The notes: a model not told the origin generated them from the sequence alone. A stretch of DNA of 64,000 nucleotides from Agapanthus africanus (GCA_030015575.1 JASDDO010000001.1:326091595-326155594), one strand, 5' to 3'; shown: positions 45,840 through 57,847, numbered from the stretch's first letter. Made by a program: numbers and translations.

Positions 45840-47590
45840 GTATAATTCTTTGCCACCTCTCCAAATCCCTTTATATGTCTTTAGTCATTACCTTCTACAC
45901 ACCCATTTAGGCCAATTGGTTTTCTTCCTTCCCTGCCGTTCGGCACCAGCCTATGGCTTGGAAGAAGACTATCCAATAAGCATAATGGGTGTACTGTCCT
46001 AATCCTAGGAGCACTCGCAATGCGAGAGAAGGTGAAGATAAAAGACAACTGAATAAACCTTATTCCTATTTCTCCTGGACCAGAATCCATCCCCGAACTG
46101 GAACAAGTTCCTTTCGAGTTCGTATATAACCATACGATGGAGTATCCAATAAACTGTGGATCTTCGTAGTGATACGGAGTGTCCTGGAGAAATACAAAGG
46201 TGATTTAGGATTGGCGAAGAAATACTTGGTTTGGTCGTGAATATCAGTCGCAATTTACTTTGCCCTCTTACTAATCCCTTACTTTGTCTTAATCTTAATA
46301 CCTTCTGCACATCGTTTAGGCTAATTGGTTTTCTTCATTCCCTACCGGTCGGCACCAGCCTAAGGTTTGGAAGAAGACTATCCAATTTGCGTAATAGGTA
46401 TACTATCTCCTAAGCCAAGGAGTACTCACAACTTGAGAAAAGGTAAAAGGGAAAAGACAACTGAATAATCCTATCCGTTTTCTCCAGAACCGGAAACCAT
46501 CCTCGAATCCCTTCGAGTTCGTATCTAACCATACGATGGTTTTGTCCAATGGAAGTGGACGTTCGTAGTAATACGAGGTGTCCTGGAGAAAAGGGTAAAA
46601 GTAGGAGTGGCAATGAGGTCTGCAACTCTGATAATCCAAAAGCCAGTGTTAAGAAGGTTCGGTCAACTTGGTCACTGAGTCAAAGTCTAGGGTCGGGTCA
46701 ATGGTCGCTGCCAAAGAGAGAGAGAAAAGAAACACTCAGCGTGCACTCTATCCTAGATCAGAATGGTTACCAATTTATCTAATCTGGAAACCTCCCACTG
46801 TACCTCAAATTCTCCTCCAAACCTGAAAGAAGAATTAGTCGGGGTCACCCGAGGAATAAACCAACTCATCAGTGGGAATCGGGATCCAACTATCATCGCA
46901 TGATAACGTGACGGAATCCGCTCACGGTATCACATTCCAGAAGGTATGCGCATATCTGGCAAGTTTCAGTTCTTTTGAAACTCCCGATATGATTTCTACC
47001 CCATGCTCTTATGACCTTGACGAAGGTCAACAAATCATAAGTCACATGTCAAGTTCCACCCGTCATTGTCCAGGTTAATTTGAACCCACCCGTAGAAGCC
47101 CTTGACGAAGGTCAACAAGGCTATACGACTGTCCCAAACCAACGCATCTATCTATGCAGCAGAAAAGCAACAAGCAGCTACCATGCACTATGCCTTGACG
47201 AAGGTCAACAAACATAGCATGAATACTACGTGCTACCTGTCTGAAACGACGGAGGGCTACGAATGGTTTCTGGCGAAAACCTTTAACGTAATGAACTTGA
47301 TATCGTTGAAGGAACGGATAGCTTTTTAGAAAATATAGTGACGAAAACCTTTACTAAAGAGGTCACTCCCGGTGAAGGGATCTCGGCTCTTTCCCCGTAG
47401 AATGGGGTGCAGGATATTCCAACTGAATACCACGATGCAAAGCAAAAGTAAACGGCTATAGTGAAGTTAATGCCCTGACGCAAACTTCTGTCCAAGGGGT
47501 CACTCCCGGTGAAGGGATCTCGGCCCTTGCCTCGTCGACTGAGGAGCAGGATATTCCAAATGAATACCACGATGCAAAACAAAAGTGAAC
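45840..47590 (-). repeat. Leader stem-loop cluster of copia-3
   Basis: Three copies of CCTTGACGAAGGTCAACAA, itself a CCTT-GACG-AAGG hairpin, carry different outer arms: CTTATGA/TCATAAG (47,008-47,014/47,035-47,041); CGTA-ga-AGCC/GGCT-a-TACG (about 47,092-47,128); CATGC-ac-TATG/CATAGCATG (47,182-47,192/47,213-47,221). Two copies of a GTCACTCCCGGTGAAGGGAT... core have arms AAAGAG/CTCTTT (47,356/47,387) and CAAGGG/CCCTTG (47,493/47,524). Confidence 0.85.
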
Positions 47591-48753
47591 GTCCTTGCAA
47601 TAACAGCTTTTTGAAAAGTGTTCCAACAAGATCAGAATAGGTTTGTTTTAACTTGCATTGATCCGAATCAATGCAGTCCCATCAATTGATCACACCACAA
47701 AGAACGAAAATATACTGACGTACGTATATGCCATCTGCATTCGCCACTGGGTCCCTTCATCACCCGTTAGGTTAGCTAACTAACGGCAGAGCGGGGACTG
47801 GACTAGCGCGGATGAAAAACATATACAACATCTACTAATATATATACCAATATATAGTATTTCTCTCAAGGTGTGAATAAAATGCAACATCACAGAAATG
47901 TACAGCATCACAGAACATAACAGATATCTGGGATCCCCGGGTTTCACAGAGCCACTACTGAAACCCGACGTTCCCCTGGTCGTGTGGATAGCCTGTGCAA
48001 TGAAATCCTAGACTCCTACGGGCGCGGCAAGTCACCCGCCAAAACCTGAAGTGAGGCAGCCCCCTTCAGCACCGTGAATGGACCTCCCAGCACTTCACGG
48101 AATCCGGTAACTTGGGCACCCCTCCTGGGTCAACCTGTACCCCCTACGAGTGCGGCGAATAGCCCGCCAATTCCAGACTGAAGCCCCCTCCGTCTCAATG
48201 CCCTGAGATGCGGGCATGTTGCCCTCTAGAACCCGGCTATCCGTGCACCCCTCCGCAGGGCAATCCTAGTACAGAAAGTAAAATATACATACAACGGGTA
48301 CATCGACCGCAACCAGGTCGTGCCCCAAAAGAATAATACAAACAGGCAGTGACGGCAGTCCACATGTCGGACGCTCGCCCCGCAATATCAAATGTACATA
48401 ATACAACAGAAACTGTACTAGCATTGCATCCAGGCTATCCCCCACGACCGATCCGCAACATCACAGCAAAACACAGAACATCAACGTGAAAGTCACGTTC
48501 GCAAATCCGTCTAACCAGGCTATAGCAGTTAGATCGGATTTACCGATCGAGTGACATTCACGGTCGCAGATATAATGTAAATACTGTGAAATAATGTGTT
48601 TAAAATATCCGATCGATCAAAAATTAACAAGTGGGCCCCCAAGCAATACTGTAGCACTCACAGAAATTCTGGGCCCAATCTTAATATTCCAAAACCCATA
48701 AAATAAGCCCAGAAGCCCACTGGAAAAAATTGACACAGTGACGACACCAAAGT

Positions 48754-48799
48754 GCGGCGGAACCGCGGCCCAAGGGGGGGTTTGGCCGCGGTTCCGCGC
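48754..48799 (-). promoter_or_regulatory. GC-rich leader stem-loop of copia-3
   Basis: CGGCGGAACCGCGGCC and GGCCGCGGTTCCGCG pair around a short G-rich loop, 212-258 nt from the PBS. It matches 12,227-12,270 and 24,893-24,942 in position and core. Confidence 0.75.
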
Positions 48800-48998
48800 T
48801 TCGATCGTCGACTGACTGTGTCGAATTTTCCCAGTAGTCTTATAATATCCAGTACACCAATATTTTACAACCTGAAAAATTTTTAGAGACCAAAAAATTT
48901 CAGCAGAAAACTGATGTGAACTAAATTGTAGATTTTGGAATTTTGGTCTATCGGAAATGCAAAACACATCAAACGAAGCTAGACGAAGTTAATGGCGA

Positions 48999-49011
48999 GG
49001 CTCTGATACCA
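48999..49011 (-). other. Primer binding site of copia-3
   Basis: GGCTCTGATACCA on the plus strand, the complement of the initiator-Met primer site, one base from the 5' LTR. Confidence 0.93.
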
Positions 49012-49012
49012 C

Positions 49013-51204
49013 TGTAAGTGCACGGCGGCGCCCCGGTCGTCAATCCGACGGCCAAATGCGGAAACGGTGATAAACTTTAATTTTGCGAACTTAGCAAACC
49101 GGCACCACCGCGTACTAAACCCCGGATCGGGCCATTAAACTAGATCTAGCTAACAATAAGACGGGTTAGAGATGTACCGAGTGATCCGAGTCCTCCGGTC
49201 TTCATCTCCACTCCGATCTCCTCGCGGAAACTCCGGTCGACGCCTCCTTGCCGGAAGGGCACCACATCGCCTGCATCTTTTACGGGCTCCCGCCTCTATA
49301 CCGAGGCAACTCGGGCATGAAGCTGGCAAGTCGACATGTCCAAGACTTGCTGTAGGATGTGTAGGGTCAATGTCTCATTGGAGTAATGAAGTTGCCATTG
49401 GATGGAGGGAATTGATGAACAAAATGGAGATGAACTTTGGTGTATCAAAATGAGATGATAATTTTCCCACTTCACAAAATGAAATTCCCTCTCTCTTCTC
49501 ACTCAAGTGGCCGGCCAATTTCATTAGGAAAATGGTGGAGGGAAAACCAAAACATAAGAGGGAGGTGATGGTAGGATAAAGTAAGGAGGTGTCCATATAC
49601 AAACATCATCATAACAAAACCCATACCCAAATCAAATCCATTCACTTCACAATAAATGCAAGAATGGTGCAAAAGAAAAGATTCTCTCATAATAAATCCT
49701 TTTGCAATAAACCCCTCCACAAAATGTTATTTGCAAACTTGCAAATAACCCCCTCCATCGGAAAAGTCCGGCCGGGAAAGAACAAACGAAAACCGGCCGG
49801 AACGGAATGCAAACTGGCAACTCCAGAAAACTGGTCCCGTAATAAATTACAGGAAAACCCCGATACTGTGCATACACACCCGCATCTGTATTCCGTCCGG
49901 ATACAAATGCAAAGAGACAAAATCTACACTGTACTAAACTAGGATCCGGCTTAAACCAAAGCCGGCTAGTAATATCCGTTCGATCCCGATCCGTGCAATA
50001 CCGCACGTATCTGACCGAACCCTGCCATATATCCATACGGCCACTAGTACAAACCGTCCGATCCTGATCCGTGCAATACCGCACGTATCTGATCGGACCC
50101 TGCCATATCTCCATACGGCCTCTACAGCGTTTCGCCCGAAAGCTGAGTAACTGAAGGTGTGGTAGACTCTAAAGACTCGTCAATACTATGGCTATGGATT
50201 TAACCACTAGCACGTCAGAGGTATAAGCCAATACGTGACGGGCCACCAGCTATTGACTAAAAGGGACGTCGAAGAGCGAACTCTTCCTGACACCCTACTG
50301 AGCCTGTCAGTGACAATATCCGTACAGTTCGGTCCGTTCGTCTATGAGCATCGCATGTCGGGCCTAGGGGGTGGGTAAAAGTCAGACCCCCAAAAGCGGT
50401 ACAAGTCGTGTCGGAGTGTAGCCCAGAACACCCTGAGATACTACTGGAATACCTACCAGTAAATCTCCTTCCTTGGCCAAGGACTTCGTGTAATGGCTCT
50501 CCTAGACACAGCGCGACCTCACCCCCAATACCGGGAGAGACGAACCCCCGAAGATCCGCTCACTGCCTCCATGTGGCTCGGGACTGTACCCAACTAAAAC
50601 CTGTTTGCACGACTCCTTTGAGCCGTGGTAGGGTAGTAATCAAAGCACAGTGGGAACTCACACGAGACAAATGACGATCCCCAGGTCGATGAACTAACCT
50701 GTACACATGTCACCTGGGAACTGCTATCTGACGTCAGGTATAAGACCAACTAGCATGTTCCCGGCGAGTCCTGTCCGGTGTACTCATAACCCAATGAGCA
50801 CCTGTATACATCTTAGGTGAACCAACTGACACCAGTGGCTTGTGAGACCGGCCACCGCCCCTCGTCGGGGTCTCGACTGTATACACTAGTCTACTCTGGA
50901 GAATCGATGCCCTGTCTCGAAACTCCCACGACTAGGGACTTTTTAAGGATATGCTTGTAGACCCCAGCTCTCACGTATATGATCGCCCTCATACTGCCGG
51001 CAGTCAAGCAAGAATCCTAGGGGCTCTATCAACGTGCAATAGCGACCTGTCAGGTCACCTAAAGCAGTACACGATGATAAAGGTAAACCAGATAGCATAC
51101 TATCATCTCGAGTAAGACTGTCGTACCGGGATAGGTCCTCCCTCAATCATTGCAATCACGTGCCTGTGATCCAATAATTGACTCTGAGGGCACTATCTCC
51201 AACA
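49013..51204 (-). repeat. Copia-3 5' LTR
   Basis: 2,192 bp, nearly identical to 41,087-43,278, followed by the GGAAG duplication and resumption of the Tat gag frame. Confidence 0.95.
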
Positions 51205-51991
51205 GGAAGCTCTCAAGAAGTCGGTCTTTGATCGTCTTACCCCTGCCGCGGCTCCTCTCAACGAGTCGCCCAACGTCAACGCTTCGGTCTTCTCTAGATT
51301 GGGCCAGAAATCCTGCGAACCCATCATGGGACCTACAATCTCAGAGAAGGCTGCTTCTAAGAAGGTGCCCGCTCCTGCCCCCGAAGTCGTCAAGGCAGCT
51401 TCTCCGGCCAAAAGGTCGGTCTTTACAAGATTAATGGCTTCAGCTCCCGCTCCTACTGCCCAAAGGACATCGGTCTTTGACAGGCTGATGCCAACTGCGA
51501 CCCCCCACCCAGACAGGGGGCAAGACGAAACCATTCTTACCGCTGACCCTACACCGTCCGCTCGACACGCTCGACGTCGCCATTGGCGCCGAGTAAGGAA
51601 GGCTGGGGGCAACTCCCCCTCCGGGTTGACTCCATCGGCCCCGATGGCAGGGGTTAATGCTGCTGTTCCAACTGGGAACAGCTTTGAAATGCTAAATAAG
51701 GTGCGAAGGAATTCTCCTACGGCAGTGCTGAAGAGGTCTCCTCCCTCATTAAAAAAGGTTGTCGAAATAAAACCCGAACAACCCCGATCTCCTCAACGGC
51801 TGTCTTCCAAAATCTATAAGGTTTGGCGGCAGGCACGGGACTCGATCATCGATCCAAACTTCTCTCACCTACACAAGAAACTGAAAATCCAACCGGAAGC
51901 TGGTTACCAGGCTAAACCCCAAAAGGCTGTCTGGACGCCCACCTCAACGGCCCCCTCAACCTCCATGGCTCATAAAAGGAGGAGGCCATAG
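51205..51991 (+). pseudogene. Tat Gag, N-terminal region after copia-3
   Basis: Resumes the 40,879 frame directly after the GGAAG duplication. It carries four S-V-F-x-R-L repeats (SVFDRL, SVFSRL, SVFTRL, SVFDRL) about 30 residues apart, a motif typical of plant Tat-type Gag. A basic stretch follows (HARRRHWRRVRK, ~51,560). It ends at an in-frame TAG (51,989-51,991), after which the same frame continues. An overlapping minus ORF (51,193-51,612) is a shadow. Confidence 0.8.
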
Positions 51992-53014
51992 AAAACCCCA
52001 CAGCATGCAACGACGGCTAAAAGCACTGAGCCCAGACGCCCTAAGTCTGGGAGCATGGTGGTCCACACTGTTTACATGGCCTCTGGAAAAGAGGAAAGCC
52101 GCACGTCTACGGGACACCGACCGCTAACCCGATCCGTGACGAAGGCTCAAGAGCAGCAACAAAAGCTTCAAGAAATGATGAATGCTATGGCCGCGCTCAC
52201 CGGGCCAAAAGAAAACCCAGAAACATCCTCAGACGCACGCCGGGAGGAAGAAACCGATGCTGAATTCCTTCGCCGGACACTGGAGAAAAGGGATAAAGAG
52301 GCTGCTGAACAAGCGGCCAATATACAACGGATGGGCCTCCTCTTCCAAGATGTGATAGGAATGATGATCCAGCAGGACTTACCCACCGAGGATCCCCCAA
52401 TCGTTCTTGAAGACGACCGAGGAGAAACGTCAAATCCACCACCAGCTCTCTCAACGGCCAAGGAGGAGGCAATCTCTAAGGCTGACTTGGCTGACTACAT
52501 AGCCCAGCAGATCCGGGTTCATCACGCGACTGAGGCAGCTGGTCAAGTCGTGAAAATGGGGCGGCCGTATCCGAGCTGGTATGACCAAATCAAATACCCG
52601 CAAGGCTATACGATACCAAAATTCCACGTGTATAAGGGGACCGGCAATCCCCATCAACATGTCGCCCAGTTCCGGGCCCTCTGCGGTAACACCGGCGGTG
52701 ATGATAAACTGTTGCTCCGCCAGTTCATGGGCAGCTTATCAGAAACTGCGTTCGAATGGTATTCGGAACTCCCGAACGATTCTATCAAAACGTTCGCTGA
52801 AATGGAGCTGTTGTTCACTCAGCGATTCGCAAGTGCCAACGAACGCACTCCAATAACTGCACTGATTAACGCCAGGGTAAAACCGGGCGAAACCTGGGTC
52901 CAGTATGCTATACGCTGGCGGAACTTGTGGTCGAGATGTGAGCAACGCATTGAGGAAGCACCTGCGGTGGGCATGTTCGTGGGAACTCTAGACCCTCACG
53001 CAACTATCTCCTAG
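51992..53014 (+). pseudogene. gag: Tat Gag capsid region
   Basis: Same frame as its neighbours; first Met at 52,055. A coiled-coil-like Glu/Gln-rich part (about 52,145-52,330) precedes the retrotransposon Gag domain: YPSWYDQIKYPQGY (52,567), FHVYKGTGNPHQHV, then FMGSLSETAFEWYSEL (near 52,722) and the RW..LWSRC region. It would form the particle shell. It ends at a TAG (53,012-53,014) where the frame simply goes on, so the Gag is cut short by a point change. Confidence 0.88.
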
Positions 53015-54121
53015 TTTATGATGTTCTTTAAGCCAACCATATTCCAGGCTTTGATCGACAAGTTGGCTCAGATGGACCAGATGGGTCATAGACCACCTGC
53101 CCCGAAGTCGGAACCACGGAATGACAAGGGTAAAGGAAGAGCAACCTTTGTCGCGAATGCCCAACAGCAACCTAACGCCCCGAAACCGGCAGATCAACTG
53201 GAGGAAAGGCGTCGGTATTATAATGAGAAGATGAAGCGTCCCTACTCGTTCCCACGGCACAAGACGAAACGGCTATTCGAGCTGGCAATACGCAACAGAC
53301 TTATAAGCCTACCAAATCCAAGGCGACCGCCGCAACCCACCGAGGCGAATAACCCTAACTATTGCCCTTACCATCAAACGGTAGGCCATCCGATTGAAGA
53401 TTGCTTCGTCTTCAAAGGATGGATTGAAGACCAGTACCTCCAGGGGAAGTTTGTACTGTCCGAAAAGTGGAAGGTGAACCCACCACAACCGCATACTCCT
53501 AAGAAAGCAGATACACCGGGGGCAACCTGCTCCTTTATTGAAGAAGCTCCATGGGAGGTCGTATTATCAACTAAAACCAAAAGAATGCTGAGAGACCTTC
53601 ATGCGTGTCCTGCGATCGAATGGAAGGACCCTCTTGAACCTCAAATTATCGAAGGGATGCTAAGACGCCGCCCAACTACAAAGACTCACGATAAGAGCCC
53701 AGATACTCACGCCCAATCGTCAAAATCTTCGAAGAAAAAGAAGAAGAAATCCAAGAAGTCCGTGAAGCCTGGAAAGGAGCACACGAACTTGCAGAGGCAA
53801 ATCGACGCACTGGAAGAGTACAATCAAAAGGCGCGAACCCCTGTCACACTGCAAGAGTTCCTCAACCACATCTTTCAAGAAGAAGATGATGGAGAAAGCT
53901 CGCCGGATGAATCCGAAGGATATGTGGCGAGTTGTAACGTAATCTCCCATTCGTTTACCGATGATGGGAAAACTCCTGGCATTGAAAAGCTGGAGACAGA
54001 GCCTGTACCAGAGCGTGCATGGCCAACAGATGAAATGATCGACGCTTTTCTAGACGAGATTCGTCTAAAATGTAAAGCGGACCAGGAGCGTGAGTTGACC
54101 ACGTCGGAACGAGCCAAATGA
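53015..54121 (+). pseudogene. Tat Gag C-terminal part with zinc-finger-like module 1
   Basis: Continues Gag (FKPTIFQALIDKLAQ). A module YSFPRHKTKRLFELAIRN...NYCPYHQTVGHPIEDC follows (53,230-53,490); the C-x2-H...H-x4-C pattern resembles the zinc-finger region of Tat/Ogre Gag and would bind RNA. A Lys-rich block KKKKKKSKK follows (~53,733-53,760). The module is duplicated at 56,373-56,633. It ends at TGA 54,119-54,121, after which the frame resumes. Confidence 0.82.
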
Positions 54122-55294
54122 GGGCAACTGAACGAAAGAGTTGAACTACCCCTACCAGAGCGAAAGGCATCCGAAGTAGACAAGAAGATATTCAAGACGA
54201 GGAAAAGGTTTGCCAAAGCCATGTCAATGGGAACGAAGCTACCGCCCTCGGAAGGAAACACACACGATGGGGTAGAGACGCACCCTGACTATTGCACATA
54301 TCATCGGAGAATATCACATCCCACGGAGGAGTGCGACGCCTTTAAGATATGGTGGCAAGGATATGTCACTCGTCGGCAACATGTTAAGCGCATGAAACGC
54401 AAGAGCCGTCGGGAGCGAAGAAGTACTGTCGATGGGCACAACAGAACGACTGGCAACTGTTACATGGTTAACGCCAGGGGGTCACAAGTTCTCACCTTTG
54501 GGAGCGACTCTGACGAAGAAATGGCTCTGGGCCCTCTCTTTAAAGAATCCGTTTTGGGGAAAGAAGAAGAATCGGAGGCCTGCGAGAACATTCAGCTGCG
54601 CAATCGCACACTCCCAGAAAAGAATCTCGGGCCCGGGAATAGAAGGGATAAGGGAAAGGAAAAGGTCACTGAAGATATCACTTTAGATGACCAAGTCATG
54701 AGAGAGCTGGCTGTCAAAGACCCTCCCAGGAAGAGTAAAGTGGACTATAACATCCTCGCGCACCTAAGGAAGCTGCCTTCTCAGCTTAGCATTCTCGATG
54801 CCCTCCTACTATCAAAAGAAGCGCGAGACTCACTAATTAAGGCGTTACAAGAACGTGAGCAATTCCAAGCCTTCCTCGCCACTGAAAAGATGAAGGATGA
54901 ACTGGAGGAAGTGCATACAGCCGGCATCACTTTCGGTGATGAAGACCTCCTTCTCGGGACATGCGACCATAACCGTCCCCTATATGTCTCCGGATACTGC
55001 CATGATATCAAGATAGGCAAGATCCTGGTGGATAATGGATCCTCCGTCAACCTCCTTAATGTTCGGGTGTTGAAGGAAATCTGCATGAGTGTGCAACACC
55101 TCGCTCGTGACAAAATTACTATCTTCGGTTTCGATTCACAATCGTCACGGACTCTCGGATCTGTGATACTAACATTACGCTTTGGACTTCTCGTCACAGA
55201 CATCAAATTCCATGTCATTGATGCCAAGACCTGCTACAACGCCTTGCTCGGTCGTCCTTGGCTACACGAGTACAACATCATCCCTTCTACATAA
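54122..55294 (+). pseudogene. Tat zinc-finger-like module 2 and aspartic protease
   Basis: Same frame; first Met at 54,221. A second C/H module, DYCTYHRRISHPTEECDAFK, is at about 54,286-54,345. The pepsin-type protease region starts near 54,940, with the catalytic site as DNGSS (D at 55,031-55,033) and the C-terminal LLGRPWLHEY near 55,245. It cleaves the polyprotein in the particle. It ends with TAA at 55,292-55,294, then a second in-frame TAA at 55,298-55,300. Confidence 0.85.
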
Positions 55295-55300
55295 CATTAA

Positions 55301-57055
55301 TGTATGAAGTACTTTAAGGACGGTTTCGAGTATACCGTAACAGGCGAGCTGAACCCATTTTCCGTGAACGAAGTCCGCAAATACGATGATGCGAAATACT
55401 TTCTGCCAGATTTCAAGGATACAGAAAGGTGTCGCAATCCGGAGAACAAAACCGCCGCCACCATCCCGATTTTCGGGAGCGATACCGAAGAAGAGGAAGA
55501 GATAGTTTATGCAGGGACATCTCGACGCAACAACCTGGGGACGCCCGCCCCCGTGTTGGTCTTCGGAAGTGATTCAGAAGATGAAGTTAATGCTGTGTTC
55601 TCCAATCGTTTGTCAATACAAGCACCCCCTAGCGATGACCATAGTTTGCAAATCACCATGGTACTGCGAGAACACTACAAGGATCTCGACGCGCTTCAGG
55701 CTCACAATGTACAGGACCTGCAAACATTTTTCGTCCCTCCCAGGCGAAGGGGCGAGAAGGTGATCCTATTCTACCGATCCTTAGAGTCGAAAATAGAGAA
55801 AGAGATCTGGCATGGCGCGGATGCTACACTTGACAGGCTCCAACCCATCCGTCTGCCTAGATACTATACAAATGGATTAAAGAAGCTATTGAAGCGCCAA
55901 GGAGTACCTTTAGAACAGACCGTTCGGCAGGCGCGGTTCTACAACAGGATTTGGGATGTCCCCGGGACTCAACGCAAATTGCCCAAGGGGAAGATGGAAA
56001 CACTCGGGCTTGGATACGCAAGAGCCGGAAAACGGGAACGGGCCCACAGTAGCTACGCCATGTATACCTTTGATGAAGAGGAGGACGCCCTGTCAGGAGA
56101 TGCCAACCCCCCATCAAAACTAGACCCCGCGATTAAAGCGCCGAGTCTGTCGTTTGAAGAGCGAGTGGGCAAGCCTATCAGGAAAATGGGCCAGGAAGCT
56201 CGGGAAGACCACAACCGCGAAATGGCCATCTACGAGAAGGCCAGGACGCAACGTCTATCTCAACGTGCTGCAAAAGACAAAGACGCTTATCCTCGTCAAT
56301 CCGTTGTACGAAAGGCCCGACGCAGAGACGGAAATAAATCAAGAAGCGGCTCGGGTTTGTCCCTCATGAAGAAGATGAGTCGATCGTACTCCTTCCCCCG
56401 AGACAAAACGGGGAGGTTACTTAACCTCGCCATAAAACATCAAATGATCACGCTTCCAGAGTCTAGACATCCTGAGCAAGCTAGCAAGGCCTCTCATCCG
56501 AGTTATTGCTCTTATCACCAAGCCATAGGACATCCTACCGAAGACTGCTTCACCTTCAAGAACTGGGTCGAGGACCAGTACCGACGGGGCAGATTCGCTT
56601 TATCCGACGGCTGGAATGTGACGCCACCGCAAAAGCATGAGCCCAAGGCCGCAAGAGCAGAACCGGGTCCACCTCAGTCCAGGGAGCGGGTTCGCACTTG
56701 TTATACGATTACGATATTAGGAGAAGAGCCCGAGAACGTAGATGACCTTTACCGGTGCTTTGAGAACAGCGATGATGAGGTGATCTCAGAATTTCCGCCC
56801 GCTCCGAAAGAACTGGAAGATGGTATACATACTACTGCAGATAACCTCAAGAAGATTGAGTTGGGATCGGCAGACGACCCGCGACCGACATTTGTCAGCG
56901 AGCTGTTATCCGAAGAAAAGGTGGCTGCGTTAAAGAACGTGCTTCTACGGCATAAAGATTGCTTCGCGTGGAACTACTCCGAGATGCCAGGATTGGACCC
57001 GGAGATTGCTGTGCATAGATTAGCAATATCCCCAGATATCAAGCCAGTCAAGTAG
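55301..57055 (+). pseudogene. Tat linker between protease and RT, with duplicated zinc-finger-like module 3
   Basis: Same frame, first Met 55,304. Acidic stretches alternate with the sequence ...LPRYYTNGLKKLLKRQG (~55,850), similar to linkers in Tat polyproteins. At 56,373-56,633 lies YSFPRDKTGRLLNLAIKH...SYCSYHQAIGHPTEDC, a clear second copy of the 53,230-53,490 module. From about 56,850 the RT N-terminal lead-in begins (LLRHKDCFAWNYSEMPGL). It ends at TAG 57,053-57,055 inside the RT lead-in. Confidence 0.8.
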
Positions 57056-57847
57056 GCGCCAAGAAGGATGCGACTCGAGCTTGAAATGAGCATCAACGCC
57101 GAAGTCAAGAAGTTGATCGATTCTGGATTTATCCAAGAAGTCCAATACCCCGACTGGATCGCCAATATCGTCCCGGTAATGAAGAAGAATGGGACGGTAC
57201 GCATATGCGTGGATTTCAGGGATCTCAATAAAGCCTGTCCAAAGGACGATTTCCCGGTGCCGGTAACCGAGCTAATGATAGATAACACGTCCACTCACGA
57301 GGTTTTCTCCTTTATGGACGGTTCATCAGGATATAATCAGATAAAAATGCATCCCGAAGACCAGAAGCACACCGCTTTCCGGACCCCTTTGGGTATATTT
57401 TGCTACAGGGTTATGCCCTTTGGTCTTAAGAACGCTGGCGCTACCTATCAAAGGGCCATGACAAAGATCTTTGATGACCTCATACACGACGTCGTCGAGT
57501 GCTATATCGACGACCTCGTAGTAAAGAGCATGTCATACGAAGATCATTTAAAGCATCTGGAGACCGTATTTCGACGCCTTCGGCAATATAATTTGAAAAT
57601 GAATCCCCTCAAATGCGCGTTTGGAGTCTCCTCGGGCAAATTTCTGGGATTCATCGTTCGACACCGAGGTATTGAAATAGATCCGTCAAAGATTAAGGCG
57701 ATCATAGAAATGCCTCCGCCAAGAACCCTCAAGCAGTTGCGGTCTCTCCAAGGGAAGCTCGCATACATCCGGCGGTTTATCGCTAATCTTTCGGGCAAAT
57801 GCCGTCCTTACAGCCACCTGATGAAAAAGGGAACTCCATTCGTTTAG
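57056..57847 (+). pseudogene. Tat reverse transcriptase
   Basis: Same frame. RT motifs in order: VRICVDFRDLNKACPKDDFP (57,200), FMDGSSGYNQIKM (57,313), AFRTPLGIFCYRVMPFGLKNAGATYQ (57,373), catalytic YIDD (57,503-57,514), FLGFIV. All catalytic Asp are present. The domain is interrupted only by the TAG upstream and a TAG at 57,845-57,847. It copies element RNA into cDNA; it is disabled here by the stops, not by loss of the active site. Confidence 0.92.

Larger units (their letters stand above)
43279..49012 (-). pseudogene. Copia-3 interior: leader plus ruined gag-pol
   Basis: Collinear with the copia-2 interior. Minus strand from the PBS: GC hairpin (48,754-48,799), leader with stem-loop repeats (about 47,600-45,850), then a pol relic. 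Traces: integrase near 45,237-45,419 (RVVRLGGLIQSIVCCPVS, cf. copia-1 LLGLIHSDVCGPMS), RT near 43,900-44,400 (a block matching copia-1 17,625-17,735) and RNase H near 43,430-43,560 (matching the SHQRSR...ADPF region). Frames are broken throughout; no autonomous protein is possible. It holds the empty site for copia-1 (CCTAT 44,273-44,277). Confidence 0.85.
41087..51204 (-). mobile_element. Copia-3: minus-strand non-autonomous Ty1/copia element
   Basis: Two 2,192-bp LTRs (41,087-43,278 and 49,013-51,204) beginning TGTAAGTGCACGG, a 5-bp GGAAG duplication, an initiator-Met PBS (48,999-49,011, minus) and a PPT (minus, ending at 43,279). The LTRs differ by eye at about fifteen positions (under 1%), so insertion is recent. 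The interior has no intact gene. Inserted in the Tat gag. Confidence 0.95.

Noticed and set aside
49172-49453. 93-codon plus ORF in copia-3 LTR (also 41,246-41,527)
   Set aside because: LTR sequence, present twice only because the LTR is duplicated; no recognisable protein.
51193-51612. 139-codon minus ORF opposite Tat gag
   Set aside because: Shadow of the gag frame in GC-rich sequence; the plus frame has the SVFxRL motifs and continuity.
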